Shown piece after piece: positions 13,703 through 22,159 of a stretch of DNA of 34,640 nucleotides (position 1 is its first letter; the number at the start of each line of letters is the position of its first letter). A model generated the notes under the pieces. That model was not told the DNA's origin. It saw only the letters and a program-made list of their open reading frames with translations, and made no database searches. The DNA is from Holophagales bacterium. Lineage in GTDB: Bacteria > Acidobacteriota > Thermoanaerobaculia > Multivoradales > Multivoraceae. Location: assembly GCA_009843505.1 (NCBI GenBank), contig VYDI01000042.1, forward strand, positions 1 to 34,640, written 5' to 3'. Position numbers and translations under genes: made by a program.

Positions 13703-15553
13703 ATGACGAGATCCGGGACGCCCTCGAACCCCACCCTGGGCGACGCGACGCCATGGGCCGCTGCTTTGCCGCCCCTGCTGGCGGGATTCGCGATGTTCGC
13801 CCTGGCCGGCGTCGAGCGCGACGCCCAGGCGGCAGCGGAAGGTCACTACCTGGCCCTCGCGGCGACGACGGTGCTGCTGGCCGCGGCCGGCGTGGCCCGG
13901 CGACCCCTCGGCGCTCCGGCGCTGGCCCTGCCGGTCCTCGCGGTGGTCGCTTTCATCACGTTCCCGCCCGACGGCGCCGCGCGCGGCGCGGCGATGGGCG
14001 CCCTGCTCTGCCTCGGCCCGGCCGCGCTGCTGGTGGACGGCCTGGTTTCCCGGCGCGCCGAGCTGTTCGAGCCTCCCGGCTCGCTCGAACCGGCCCGCCT
14101 GTTGCGACTGGGCGTCCTGCTGGCGGCGGCGCTCATCGGGCTCAACCTGCTTCTGCGGCAGGGAGATCTGCTCGCAGGTTCGACGCCCAGGCTGCTGGTC
14201 GTCCTGGTCGCCATCCCGGCCGCGGCGGCCGTGGTCGTGCTGGTGCTGTTCGCACGCCTGGGGGCGCCGGCGCTGGCCGGGACGGCGGCTCTCCTGCTCG
14301 CGGCGGGAGGCGTTCGTTCGAACGTCGTCCTGGTGCTGGCGGCGGCTGCGTGCGCGGACGCCCTCGCTCGCGCCCTGGAGCAACGCTGGCCGGCGGTGGC
14401 GGGAGCAGCCGGCCTGGCGCTCGCGGCGGTCGTCGGTCTCGTCCTGGTGCGCGAACCCGCGTTCGGCGTACTCATCGCCGCCATGGCCGCGGCGATCGTC
14501 TGGCGCCGTTTCGCCTTCGCCATCGTCCTGGTCCTGGCGGGCGCCCTGACCGTGTGGCAACCGCTCGGGGCGGCCGCGCCCTGGCCCGACGTGCTCGCCG
14601 GCCTGCCTCTGGTGCTGATCGCGGCGCCGAGCCTGATCGGCCGCGGGAATCTGCAGACGGTGACCGCGGCCGTGCTGCTGGCCCTGGCCGGGCTGCGGTT
14701 CCTGCCGCCGCAGCAGGCGCTGCTGGCGAGCATCGCCCTGTGGACCGTGCTCTACGCGAAGCGGTCGGACGGCCTGTCCGCCGACGATCCGCCTCCTGTC
14801 GGTCCCTGGCACAGTCTCGCGCTCCGCGGCGACGCCGCCGTGTTCGGCTACTGCCTGCAGGGAGGTCTGCTCGCCTTCGCAACGCTGTCGGCTACCTATC
14901 CCTGGCTGCAGCCGGCCCATCTCGAGGATCGGCTGCGCGCATTCGGACTCGGCGGCGGGCTCGAGCACTGGTCCGCCCTGGCCGGCATCCTCCTGCTCGC
15001 CCACGGGTCCGCCTCGCTCGTCCGCAGAACGCCGGCGCCGCGGGTTCTGGTGCTCGCCCTGGCCGCCGTCCTGCTGACGACGGCGGCGCTCGGCGCATGG
15101 GACGCGTTCCAGCCGCGCCGGACGCTGCTCAGCTCGCCCCGCCAGGTGCTGACCGCGGACAACCCCCGCTGGACGGCGCCGGGCGGCGGCTGCGGAAAGC
15201 TGATCCTCGACACGGCGCTCGCGAACAGCGGCGGGGTCGCGGCCGGCCAGCCCGTGGGGCGTATCGGCGTCGGCGACGTCGCGGGCCCGGAAACCGCCAT
15301 CCTCCGACACGGCGATCAAACCGGCGAGTGGTCCGCTCGTGCGAGCGGCGACATCGCCGGCCTGAAGCCCTGGCTGCACTGGGTAGCCGCAGGCGAAAGC
15401 GAACCGTTCTTCGGCACCCGCTACCGGACCGAAGTCGACCTGACGCCCTTCTGCGGCAAGGGCGACCTGGTCGTCGTCCGTGACCCCGAGCTGCCGGAAC
15501 CGGTCGAACTGACGCTGTTCTTCGCCCTTCAACTCGGCAGACCCGGCGCTTGA
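13703..15553 (+). CDS. Polytopic membrane protein of polysaccharide locus
   Basis: A 616-residue protein, extremely rich in Ala, Leu and Val, with about a dozen predicted membrane helices up to residue ~475. A C-terminal non-membrane domain of about 140 residues follows (from QPRRTLLSSPRQVLTADNP), containing a Cys pair (GGGCGKL and PFCGKG). No known motif for a flippase or O-antigen ligase is convincing. It is the first gene of a plus-strand run with glycosyltransferases: its TGA stop overlaps the TTG start of the next gene. A role in polysaccharide assembly or export is inferred from position only. The start is ATG at 13703, divergent from serS. Confidence 0.8.
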   Translation: MTRSGTPSNPTLGDATPWAAALPPLLAGFAMFALAGVERDAQAAAEGHYLALAATTVLLAAAGVARRPLGAPALALPVLAVVAFITFPPDGAARGAAMGALLCLGPAALLVDGLVSRRAELFEPPGSLEPARLLRLGVLLAAALIGLNLLLRQGDLLAGSTPRLLVVLVAIPAAAAVVVLVLFARLGAPALAGTAALLLAAGGVRSNVVLVLAAAACADALARALEQRWPAVAGAAGLALAAVVGLVLVREPAFGVLIAAMAAAIVWRRFAFAIVLVLAGALTVWQPLGAAAPWPDVLAGLPLVLIAAPSLIGRGNLQTVTAAVLLALAGLRFLPPQQALLASIALWTVLYAKRSDGLSADDPPPVGPWHSLALRGDAAVFGYCLQGGLLAFATLSATYPWLQPAHLEDRLRAFGLGGGLEHWSALAGILLLAHGSASLVRRTPAPRVLVLALAAVLLTTAALGAWDAFQPRRTLLSSPRQVLTADNPRWTAPGGGCGKLILDTALANSGGVAAGQPVGRIGVGDVAGPETAILRHGDQTGEWSARASGDIAGLKPWLHWVAAGESEPFFGTRYRTEVDLTPFCGKGDLVVVRDPELPEPVELTLFFALQLGRPGA

Positions 15554-16647
15554 CCGAATCGCCCAGCCGAGCGGCAACGCCGACCCTGTCCTATGTCGTA
15601 CCGACGATCGGCGTCCCGGAGCACCTGGCGAAGTGCCTGGCATCGATCTACGGCGACGGCGAACGCCTCGATGCGCCGCGGGAGCTGATCGTCGTCTGGC
15701 AGGCCCCGATCGCGGGGGCCGCGGAGGGTTCAAAGGCCCTGCGCGAGCTGTGCCGGCGGCTCGCTGCGGCGCAGCCAGGAGCGATCGACGGGCCGGCCCG
15801 GATCATCGAGCTGCCCCGACCCGTCGGGTTCGCTCGCGCGGTGAACGACGGCATCGCGGCCAGCGGCGGTGACTGGGTCGCGCTGGTGAACGACGATGTC
15901 GTGCTGGAGGCGGGGTGGGCGCGGCGGTTGCTCGAAGCGGCCGGCGCCGTTTCACGGGTGGCCGCGGCGCAGGGGATCAATGTGATGGCTTGTGGCGGCG
16001 ACGGCGAGGACGCGCGCATCGACGGTGCCGGCCTGGCCTGGAATCGGCGCTGGCAGGCGGTCCAGCTCGGCCGCGGGGAGGCTACACGCAGTGCCGGCCT
16101 GACGGCCGGCGCGTCTTCTGGCCGCCTTCGGCGGCAGCCGGCGGGGACGCCGGCGCACCCAGTGTGTGACGAGGTCTATGGCGTCTCCGCCACCGCGGCG
16201 ATCTACCGCCGGGCCGCGCTCGTGGAAGTGAGCGGCGACGGCGACGCGCTCAGGCCGTTCGAGGAACGGCTCGACAGCTACTACGAGGACGTCGAGCTCG
16301 CGGACCGGCTGCACGGAGCCGGCTACCACGCGCTGCTGGCGCCGGCCGCGCGCGCGGTCCACACCGGAGCGTTGTCGAGCCGGAGTCCGCGGGCCGCCCG
16401 CCGCAGGACACGGCGGGTCTATGCGAACCGCCTGCTCGTCCTCGCGCGGCGCCTCGGCCGCGGCTTCTGGCCTCGCGTGCCCGTCGTCCTGGGGCGGGAC
16501 GTCGTCGACGCGCTGAGGCGGCCGAAGACCGCGCCGATGCCGGGCGACCTCGAGCCGCCTGGCGTCGTCGACTTGGCGTGCGCATGGGGCCGGGCCGCCC
16601 GGCTACTGCCGCGGTTCGCTCACTTCGGCCCGGGGATCCGGCGATGA
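15550..16647 (+). CDS. Glycosyltransferase family 2
   Basis: A 365-residue GT-A-fold transferase. The N-terminus has SYVVPTIGVPEHLAKC, then RPVGFARAVNDGI and the divalent-metal motif VALVNDDVVLEAGW. The acceptor side has DSYYEDVELADRL. It starts at TTG 15550, overlapping the previous stop (TTGA), and ends in an ATGA overlap with the next gene. Residues about 182-206 are encoded by a full copy of the dispersed element (16093-16166), inserted in frame between GRGEATR and DEVYGVSA, a loop that is short in relatives as I recall them. The C-terminal 70 residues are Arg/Ala/Pro rich. The sugar and acceptor are unknown. Confidence 0.9.
   Translation: MTESPSRAATPTLSYVVPTIGVPEHLAKCLASIYGDGERLDAPRELIVVWQAPIAGAAEGSKALRELCRRLAAAQPGAIDGPARIIELPRPVGFARAVNDGIAASGGDWVALVNDDVVLEAGWARRLLEAAGAVSRVAAAQGINVMACGGDGEDARIDGAGLAWNRRWQAVQLGRGEATRSAGLTAGASSGRLRRQPAGTPAHPVCDEVYGVSATAAIYRRAALVEVSGDGDALRPFEERLDSYYEDVELADRLHGAGYHALLAPAARAVHTGALSSRSPRAARRRTRRVYANRLLVLARRLGRGFWPRVPVVLGRDVVDALRRPKTAPMPGDLEPPGVVDLACAWGRAARLLPRFAHFGPGIRR
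16093..16166 (+). repeat. Dispersed palindromic element, full 74-bp copy translated within a glycosyltransferase
   Basis: Reference copy. Hairpin 1 is GCCGGCC-TGAC-GGCCGGC, followed by a 10-base linker. Hairpin 2 is GCCGCC-TTC-GGCGGC. Hairpin 3 is GCCGGC-GGGGAC-GCCGGC. The tail is GCACCCAGTGTG. In this frame it encodes a peptide that starts AGLTAGASSGRLRRQP and ends PAHPV. No stop codon arises. Confidence 0.9.
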
Positions 16648-17552
16648 ACGAACGCGTACCCAGCCTGACCGCGGTCGCGCCGCACTGGCACGACGAGGAG
16701 CACCTCGCCGTCCTGGTGCGGGAGTGGCCCGCCGACGCACGATTCGAACTGATCGTCGTCGACAACGGTTCGGACGGCGACCTGGTCGAGCTGACAACCG
16801 ACCGATCCAACGTCCGGGTGCTGGATCCCGGCCGCAACCTGGGCTTCGGAGCGGCTGTGAACCGCGGTGCCGCGGAGGCCGGCGGCGACCTGATCCTCAT
16901 GCTGAACACGGACGCCGCCCCGGAACCGGGGGCGCTGGACGTCCTGGTCGAGGGCATGGCGGACCACCCCGACGCCGCCGGCCTCGCGCCGCGGCTGCTT
17001 GGCGCGGACGACGCCGTCCAGGCGGCCTGGCAGCTTCGGCGGCTGCCGACTCTTCGGACCCTGGCCGGCTACTGCTGCTTCTTGGAGCCCGCACCGCTAC
17101 CGGAGCCGGCGGCCGGCGCGCCCGTCGAACAGCCCGCGGCCTGCGCGCTGCTGCTCCGCCGGGCGGCGTTCGAGGGCGCGGGCGCCATGGACGAACGGTT
17201 CTGGCCCGCCTGGTTCGAGGACGTCGACCTGGCGCGGCGGCTGGCCGACCGGGGCGAACGGGTGCTCTACTGGCCGGAAGCGGTGTTCCGCCACGGGCTC
17301 GGCGCCTCGGTGCCGAGACTGGGCTACGGCGCCTTCCTCGCCGCGTACTACCGCAACCTGGACCGCTACGCGCGCAAGCACCACGGTGGCGGCGGCGCGG
17401 TGCTGTTGCGCGGCGTGCTGGTGGGCGCGGCGCTGGTTCGTATCGTGCTGCTGCCGCTTCGCTGTCCGCGGCGCGCTCGGGGTCGCGATGAGGCGCTGGT
17501 CGGGTTGTGGAGGCTGGCGGTAGCTGCTGTCAGTGGGTGGAGGGGGCGGTGA
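16644..17552 (+). CDS. Glycosyltransferase family 2 (rhamnosyltransferase-like)
   Basis: A 302-residue GT-A-fold enzyme with LIVVDNGSDGD, DPGRNLGFGAAVNRG and the metal-site-like LMLNTDAAPEPG, then RRAAFEGAGAMDERFWPAWFEDVDLARRL, the usual acceptor-side ED motif of rhamnosyltransferase-like GT2 proteins. A hydrophobic stretch near residues 250-270 may associate with the membrane. ATG at 16644 overlaps the previous stop (ATGA) and the TGA stop overlaps the next start (GTGA), so translation is probably coupled. No element copy is present. Sugar specificity cannot be read from sequence. Confidence 0.93.
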   Translation: MNERVPSLTAVAPHWHDEEHLAVLVREWPADARFELIVVDNGSDGDLVELTTDRSNVRVLDPGRNLGFGAAVNRGAAEAGGDLILMLNTDAAPEPGALDVLVEGMADHPDAAGLAPRLLGADDAVQAAWQLRRLPTLRTLAGYCCFLEPAPLPEPAAGAPVEQPAACALLLRRAAFEGAGAMDERFWPAWFEDVDLARRLADRGERVLYWPEAVFRHGLGASVPRLGYGAFLAAYYRNLDRYARKHHGGGGAVLLRGVLVGAALVRIVLLPLRCPRRARGRDEALVGLWRLAVAAVSGWRGR

Positions 17553-19822
17553 GTTCGGTAAGGAGCCGGCCTGACGGCCGGCGCGTGTCGAAGCCGCCTT
17601 CGGCGGCAGCCGGCGGGGACGCCGGCGCACCCAGTGTGGAGGCTCTGCGCGAGGCCGGCGGGGACGCCGGCGCACCCAGTGTGGGGCTGGCGATCTGCAC
17701 GGTCACGTGGAACGATGCGGTAAATCTACCGCACCTCTTCGACGCTCTCGCGACGCTCCAGGGGCCAGCGTTCCGGCTGATCGTCGTCGACAACGCGAGT
17801 ACCGACGGCACGGTGGAATGGCTGCGCGACTGTACCGAAGCGGCCGGCTTTCCGGTAGAGGTGATCGGTCTCGATGAGAACATCGGCTTCGCCGGCGGCC
17901 TGAACCGGGCCATCGAGAGCGCGTTCGCAAGCGACGCGCGGCCCGAGTGGGTGCTGAGCCTGAACGCCGACGCCTGGCCCGCGCCCGACTACCTGGAGCG
18001 GTTGATCGAGAGCGCGCGCCGGTTCACGAGCGAGGGGCGGCCGGTGGGCGCCGTGACCGGGCGGTTGGTGAGGGCGGAACCCCGGCGCACCGACGGGCGC
18101 ACCGACGGACGCGTCATCGACGCCTGCGGCATGGCCCTGACGCGAAGCTGGCGGCACGTGGATCGCGGCTCGGACCAGGCCGACCACGGCCAGTACGGGG
18201 TCACCGAACGGGTGTTCGGCGGCACCGGCGCCGCGACCCTGTTCCTGAGCGCGGCGCTCCAGGACGTGGCGATCGACGGACGCGTCCTCGACGACGATTT
18301 CCACTCCTACCGGGAAGACGCCGAACTCTGTTTTCGCTTGCAGGAACGGGGCTGGCAGGTGCTTTACGAGCCCCGTGCGCACGCGGTTCACGGCCGCGTC
18401 AACCTCGCGCGGCGGCGGCGGCAGATGTCGCCGGAGGTCAACTTCCACTCCCTCAAGAACCGCTACCTGCTGCAGTACTACCACCGCAGCCTCGCCGATC
18501 TGCCGCGCACCTTCCTGGCGACCGCGATCCGCGAACTGAGCATCGTCACCTACGTCCTCCTTCGGGAACGGTCGTCGCTCGCCGCCTGGGGATGGCTGTG
18601 GCGCCACCGCCGCCGGCTGCGCGAGCGGCGCCGCCTGATCCGGTCCCGCCGCCTCGTCCCCACCCGCGCGACCGCACGCTGGTTCGGGCGCACCGCGCTG
18701 CCCGCGGACCCGAAGCGGCCGAGGATCCTGATGCTCGGAAGCCGCGGCATCCCGGCCAACTACAGCGGCTACGAGACGATGATCGAGGCGCTGGCGCCCC
18801 GGCTTGCCGAGCGCGGCTGGCGGGTGACCGTGTACTGCCGCTCCCACTACGTCGACCCGCGACTCCGCTCCCATCGCGGCGTGGAACTCGTCGTCCTTCC
18901 CACGCTCAGGACGAAGTACGGCGACACGCCCGTGCACACCCTGCTCTCCTGCCTTCACGCGACGCTGTTCGCCCGAGGCGCACGATCCGCCCTGGTCGTC
19001 AACGGCGCCAATGCGGTATTTCTACCGCTCCTGTGGCCGCGGCGCATTCGCACCGCCCTGCACGTCGACGGCATCGAGAAGCGACGGGCCAAGTGGGGCT
19101 GGCCGGGGCGCCTGGTCTACGCCGTCTCCGAGCGGCTTGCCTGCCTGCTGCCCGGCGTGACGGTGACCGACGCGAACGTGATCGCCGCTCACTACCGTGC
19201 CCGCTACCGGCGCGACTCGACGATGATCCGCTACGGCGTCGAACCCGAACCGCTCCCAGACCATCCGATCCTCGAAGAACTGTGCCTCGAACCCCGGCGC
19301 TACTTCCTCTATGTCAGCCGGTTCGAGCCGGAGAACAACCCGCACCGCGTGGTCGCGGCATACCGGAGCGTAGGCGGCGACCTGCCGCTGGTGATGGTCG
19401 GCGACGCGCCCTACGCCACCGACTTCATCGCCGAGATGAAACACGGCGCCGACCCGCGGGTACGGTTCCCGGGAACGGTGTTCGGCGATGGCTACCGGGG
19501 CCTGCTGTCGTCCGCCCTGGCGACGGTCCACGCCACCGAGGTCGGCGGCACCCACCCGGCACTGGTCGAGGCAATGGGCTACGGCAACTGCGTGCTGGTC
19601 AACGACGAACCGGCCAACCGCGAGACGGCGGGCGACGCCGGCGTCTACTTCGACGTCGAGGACCAGGCCTCGCTGGTCGCCGCCTTCGAGTTCGCGCGCG
19701 CCGACGTGGCGCGGGCGCGAGACCACGGCGAGCGAGCGGCGCGCCGCGCGGCCGAGGAGTACAACTGGGACCTCGTGGCGGACCAGTACGAGGAGCTCTT
19801 CCGCGGCCTCGCGAACCGCTAG
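17549..19822 (+). CDS. Two-domain glycosyltransferase (GT2 fused to GT4)
   Basis: A 757-residue protein. The N-terminal GT2 domain (about residues 48-330) has LAICTVTWND, LIVVDNASTDG, GLDENIGFAGGLNRAI, LSLNADAWPAPDY and SYREDAELCFRL. After a basic linker, a GT4 (GT-B fold) domain follows from about residue 390: ILMLGSRGIPANYSGYETM (DUF1972-like glycosyltransferase N-terminus), LYVSRFEPENNPH and GGTHPALVEAMGYG near the end. It could add two successive sugars. The GTG start at 17549 overlaps the previous TGA (GTGA) behind a GGAGG. Residues about 6-45, before the GT2 fold, are almost entirely encoded by two element copies and look like an added tail. Confidence 0.92.
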   Translation: MSSVRSRPDGRRVSKPPSAAAGGDAGAPSVEALREAGGDAGAPSVGLAICTVTWNDAVNLPHLFDALATLQGPAFRLIVVDNASTDGTVEWLRDCTEAAGFPVEVIGLDENIGFAGGLNRAIESAFASDARPEWVLSLNADAWPAPDYLERLIESARRFTSEGRPVGAVTGRLVRAEPRRTDGRTDGRVIDACGMALTRSWRHVDRGSDQADHGQYGVTERVFGGTGAATLFLSAALQDVAIDGRVLDDDFHSYREDAELCFRLQERGWQVLYEPRAHAVHGRVNLARRRRQMSPEVNFHSLKNRYLLQYYHRSLADLPRTFLATAIRELSIVTYVLLRERSSLAAWGWLWRHRRRLRERRRLIRSRRLVPTRATARWFGRTALPADPKRPRILMLGSRGIPANYSGYETMIEALAPRLAERGWRVTVYCRSHYVDPRLRSHRGVELVVLPTLRTKYGDTPVHTLLSCLHATLFARGARSALVVNGANAVFLPLLWPRRIRTALHVDGIEKRRAKWGWPGRLVYAVSERLACLLPGVTVTDANVIAAHYRARYRRDSTMIRYGVEPEPLPDHPILEELCLEPRRYFLYVSRFEPENNPHRVVAAYRSVGGDLPLVMVGDAPYATDFIAEMKHGADPRVRFPGTVFGDGYRGLLSSALATVHATEVGGTHPALVEAMGYGNCVLVNDEPANRETAGDAGVYFDVEDQASLVAAFEFARADVARARDHGERAARRAAEEYNWDLVADQYEELFRGLANR
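17565..17638 (+). repeat. Dispersed palindromic element, full 74-bp copy at the start of the GT2-GT4 gene
   Basis: Same three hairpins and tail as the copy at 16093, with a different 10-base linker (GCGTGTCGAA). It is translated in another frame than in the 16093 copy, giving RPDGRRVSKPPSAAAGG and DAGAPSV. Confidence 0.9.
17654..17683 (+). repeat. Second partial element copy, 15 bp after the first
   Basis: Third hairpin plus tail only, identical to 453-482. Together with the copy before it, it produces the repeated peptide AGGDAGAPSV in the protein. Confidence 0.9.
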
Positions 19823-19844
19823 GAGGGCGGCAGAAGGTCCAGAG

Positions 19845-19959
19845 GCCGGCACTTCGCGCCGGATGCCGGCGGGAACCCGTGTGGCGCGATCCGCGCCACA
19901 CGCGTCACAGTCCGTGCGCCCGTCATCGGGCGCACGGATGACACGCCGGCGCACCCAGT
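19845..19959 (+). repeat. Element copy interrupted by two further palindromes
   Basis: Hairpin 1 (GCCGGC-ACTTCGC-GCCGG) is followed directly by GCCGGCGGGAA. The expected loop of hairpin 3 is expanded by about 65 bases before the sequence resumes with GCCGGCGCACCCAGT. It fills most of the 171-bp gap between the GT2-GT4 gene and the sugar transferase. Confidence 0.75.
19878..19942. other. Two strong adjacent hairpins
   Basis: Hairpin A has 11-bp arms CGTGTGGCGCG and CGCGCCACACG around ATC (19878-19902). Hairpin B has 12-bp arms TCCGTGCGCCCG and CGGGCGCACGGA around TCAT (19911-19938), and it is extended by GTCA/TGAC outside a bulge. There is no U-run; it could weaken readthrough into the sugar-transferase gene or stabilise the upstream mRNA. 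Confidence 0.6.
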
Positions 19960-19993
19960 TCCGCCGCGTTAGACTCCCGGCCGAGCCGGAGTC

Positions 19994-21433
19994 ATGCTCA
20001 AGCAGCGCGTTCGCCTACAGACGGCCCTGATCCTGGCCCTCGACCTCTCCCTGGTCGCGGCAGCCTTCTTCCTCGCCTACTGGATCCGCAGCGGCCTCTT
20101 CCCGCTCGTGCTGCCGGGGCTCTACCCGCAGCCGCTCTATCCGCTGGGCGACCACCTGCCTCTGCTGCCGCTGGCCCTCCTGACGTGGGGGGCGCCGCTC
20201 GTCTTAACGCGGCGCTACCGCTCGCACCGTACGGCCGATCTGAAGACCGAGGCGACCGCGATCCTCAAGGTCGCGGCGATCGCCACGCTCCTCACGCTGT
20301 TCGCCGTCTTCGTCCTGCGGCTCGACCAGCTCCTGATCCAGGACAGCCTCAGCAGAACCTGGCTGCTCCTGTTCACCGGTCTCGCCTTCCTGCTGCTGCT
20401 GGCGGACAAGATCGCGCTGCGTCTGGTCTCGCGCGACATGCGGCGGCATGGACTGAACCAGCGGACGGTGCTCATCGCCGGCGCGCCTGAAGCCGCGGCG
20501 CAGCTCGCGGAATCGATCGAGGACCACCCCCACTGGGGCCTCCGGATCATCGGTCTGGTCCACACCGATGGCAGCCGCTCCGAAGACACTCCCGCGGAGG
20601 TGCTGGGCAGCATGGACGACGTGCTGCGCATCGTCTCGGAACACGTGGTGGACGACGTTTTCTTCACCGTCACGCCCCACGACCTGCCCGCGCTCAAGGA
20701 CATCATCGACGGGCTGCAGGAACAGGGAATTCGAACCCGCATCGCGCTCGATCTGCTGCCGCCGGCTCACAGCACGGTCGACCTCGAGTACCTGGACGGG
20801 CGACCGGTCGTCACCCTGTCGCCGGCGCCCTCGAACTTTCTCCTGTTGCTGTTCAAGCGCGCCTACGACTTCAGCCTCGGCGCCGCCCTCCTGATCGTCA
20901 GCCTGCCGGTGATGCTGATCCTGGCGCTCCTGATCAAGGTGACCTCGTCCGGTTCCGTGCTCTACCGGCAGACCCGTTGCGGCCTGAACGGCCGCCGCTT
21001 CACGATGTACAAGCTCCGTACGATGGTCGCGGACGCCGACCAGAGGAAACGCGAGCTGGAGCACCTGAACACGATGGACGGTCCCGCGTTCAAGGTGCGG
21101 AGCGACCCGAGGATCACGCCGCTCGGCCACTACCTGCGCAAGTTCAGCCTGGATGAGCTGCCGCAGTTCTGGAACGTGGTGCGGGGCGACATGAGCCTGG
21201 TCGGCCCAAGACCGCTCGAGGAGAAGGAGCCCTACACCCGGCGGCAGCGGCGGCGGCTCTCGATGAAGCCCGGCATCACCTGCCTGTGGCAGATCAGCGG
21301 CCGAAGCGATCTCGACTTCGACCGCTGGATGGAACTCGACCTCGAGTACATCGATACGTGGTCACCGCGGCTGGACTTCGTCATTCTGCTGAAGACCATT
21401 CCGGCCGTGCTCAGCCGGCGGGGGGCGTCATAG
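19994..21433 (+). CDS. Polyprenyl-phosphate sugar-1-phosphate transferase (exopolysaccharide priming enzyme)
   Basis: A 479-residue WbaP/WcaJ-type enzyme that transfers a sugar-1-phosphate from a nucleotide sugar to undecaprenyl phosphate at the inner membrane, the first step of exopolysaccharide or O-antigen unit assembly. Four N-terminal membrane helices (to about residue 145) are followed by a nucleotide-binding-like domain (TVLIAGAPEAAAQL). A further hydrophobic helix (near 300) precedes the catalytic bacterial sugar transferase domain, with KRAYDFSLG, MYKLRTM, DELPQFWNVVRGDMSLVGPRP and GITCLWQISGRS. Length is typical. It starts at ATG 19994 and ends directly against the convergent ricT gene. 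It probably works with the upstream glycosyltransferases. Confidence 0.95.
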   Translation: MLKQRVRLQTALILALDLSLVAAAFFLAYWIRSGLFPLVLPGLYPQPLYPLGDHLPLLPLALLTWGAPLVLTRRYRSHRTADLKTEATAILKVAAIATLLTLFAVFVLRLDQLLIQDSLSRTWLLLFTGLAFLLLLADKIALRLVSRDMRRHGLNQRTVLIAGAPEAAAQLAESIEDHPHWGLRIIGLVHTDGSRSEDTPAEVLGSMDDVLRIVSEHVVDDVFFTVTPHDLPALKDIIDGLQEQGIRTRIALDLLPPAHSTVDLEYLDGRPVVTLSPAPSNFLLLLFKRAYDFSLGAALLIVSLPVMLILALLIKVTSSGSVLYRQTRCGLNGRRFTMYKLRTMVADADQRKRELEHLNTMDGPAFKVRSDPRITPLGHYLRKFSLDELPQFWNVVRGDMSLVGPRPLEEKEPYTRRQRRRLSMKPGITCLWQISGRSDLDFDRWMELDLEYIDTWSPRLDFVILLKTIPAVLSRRGAS

Positions 21434-22159
21434 TCAGGTGACGACGGGCAGGGCGCCCTTGCCGGGGCGCCGGCCGCGGTAGTTATCGTCTTCGTAGGCG
21501 AGGCAGCAGAGCAGGCGGCCGCACTGGCCGGAGATCTTCGACGGGTTCAGGCTGAGCCCCTGGCGCTTCGCCATCTGGATCGAGATGGGCCGGAAGCCGT
21601 CGAGCCAGGTCGAGCAGCAGAGCGTTCGACCGCAGATGCCGACGCCGCCCAGGAGGCGCGCCTCGTCGCGCGGCCCGACGTGGACGAGACGGACCCTGGT
21701 CTTGAAGCGGGACTTCAGGTCCCTCAGCAACTGCCGGAAGTCGACGCGGCGGTCGGCCGTGAAGTAGAAGGTCGCGTTGCGGCCGTCCAGACTGAAGTCG
21801 ACCCGCGACACCTTCATCTGGAGGCGAAGCGCGCGGGCCCGCTCCCGGCAGAACGCCTTGCCGCGCACCTCGTTCGCGAGTTGCTTCTCCCTGGACGCGC
21901 GGTCGGCGTCGTCGGCCCGGCGGATGACCGACCGCGCGCTCGACTTCTGGCACGGCTTGAACACCGGCATCGGCGACTTCTCGACCCGGCCGAACGCGGG
22001 GCCCGGCTTCATCGACACGATGACTTCGTCACCGCGGGCGAGCAGTTCGCCGCCCGTGCTGCAAAGCGTCAGGTTCGTCTCCTCGCCGAAGCGGACGCCG
22101 ACGAACGTGTCCTCCGTGGCGGTCGACTGACCGGCGAAGCTGCAGCCGTTGCAGCTCAT
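21434..22159 (-). CDS. ricT: RicT/PSP1-family protein (YaaT-like)
   Basis: A 241-residue PSP1 C-terminal domain protein. In Bacillus RicT (YaaT) works with RicA and RicF in a complex that affects RNase Y processing; the role in Gram-negative relatives is less clear. The family signature is seen in DFSLDGRNATFYFTADRRVDFR and in VGICGRTLCCSTWL ... GQCGRLLCCLAYE, with the paired Cys residues that carry an Fe-S cluster in RicT complexes. Extra N-terminal Cys (MSCNGCSF) are also present. ATG at 22159 overlaps the purD stop (ATGA). Confidence 0.92.
   Translation of the reverse strand: MSCNGCSFAGQSTATEDTFVGVRFGEETNLTLCSTGGELLARGDEVIVSMKPGPAFGRVEKSPMPVFKPCQKSSARSVIRRADDADRASREKQLANEVRGKAFCRERARALRLQMKVSRVDFSLDGRNATFYFTADRRVDFRQLLRDLKSRFKTRVRLVHVGPRDEARLLGGVGICGRTLCCSTWLDGFRPISIQMAKRQGLSLNPSKISGQCGRLLCCLAYEDDNYRGRRPGKGALPVVT

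Noticed and set aside
13676..15733. Long minus-strand open frame opposite the polytopic membrane protein
   Set aside because: The composition is Arg/Gln/Gly/Ala shadow sequence with no domain, whereas the plus strand gives clean membrane helices and overlapping start/stop coupling.
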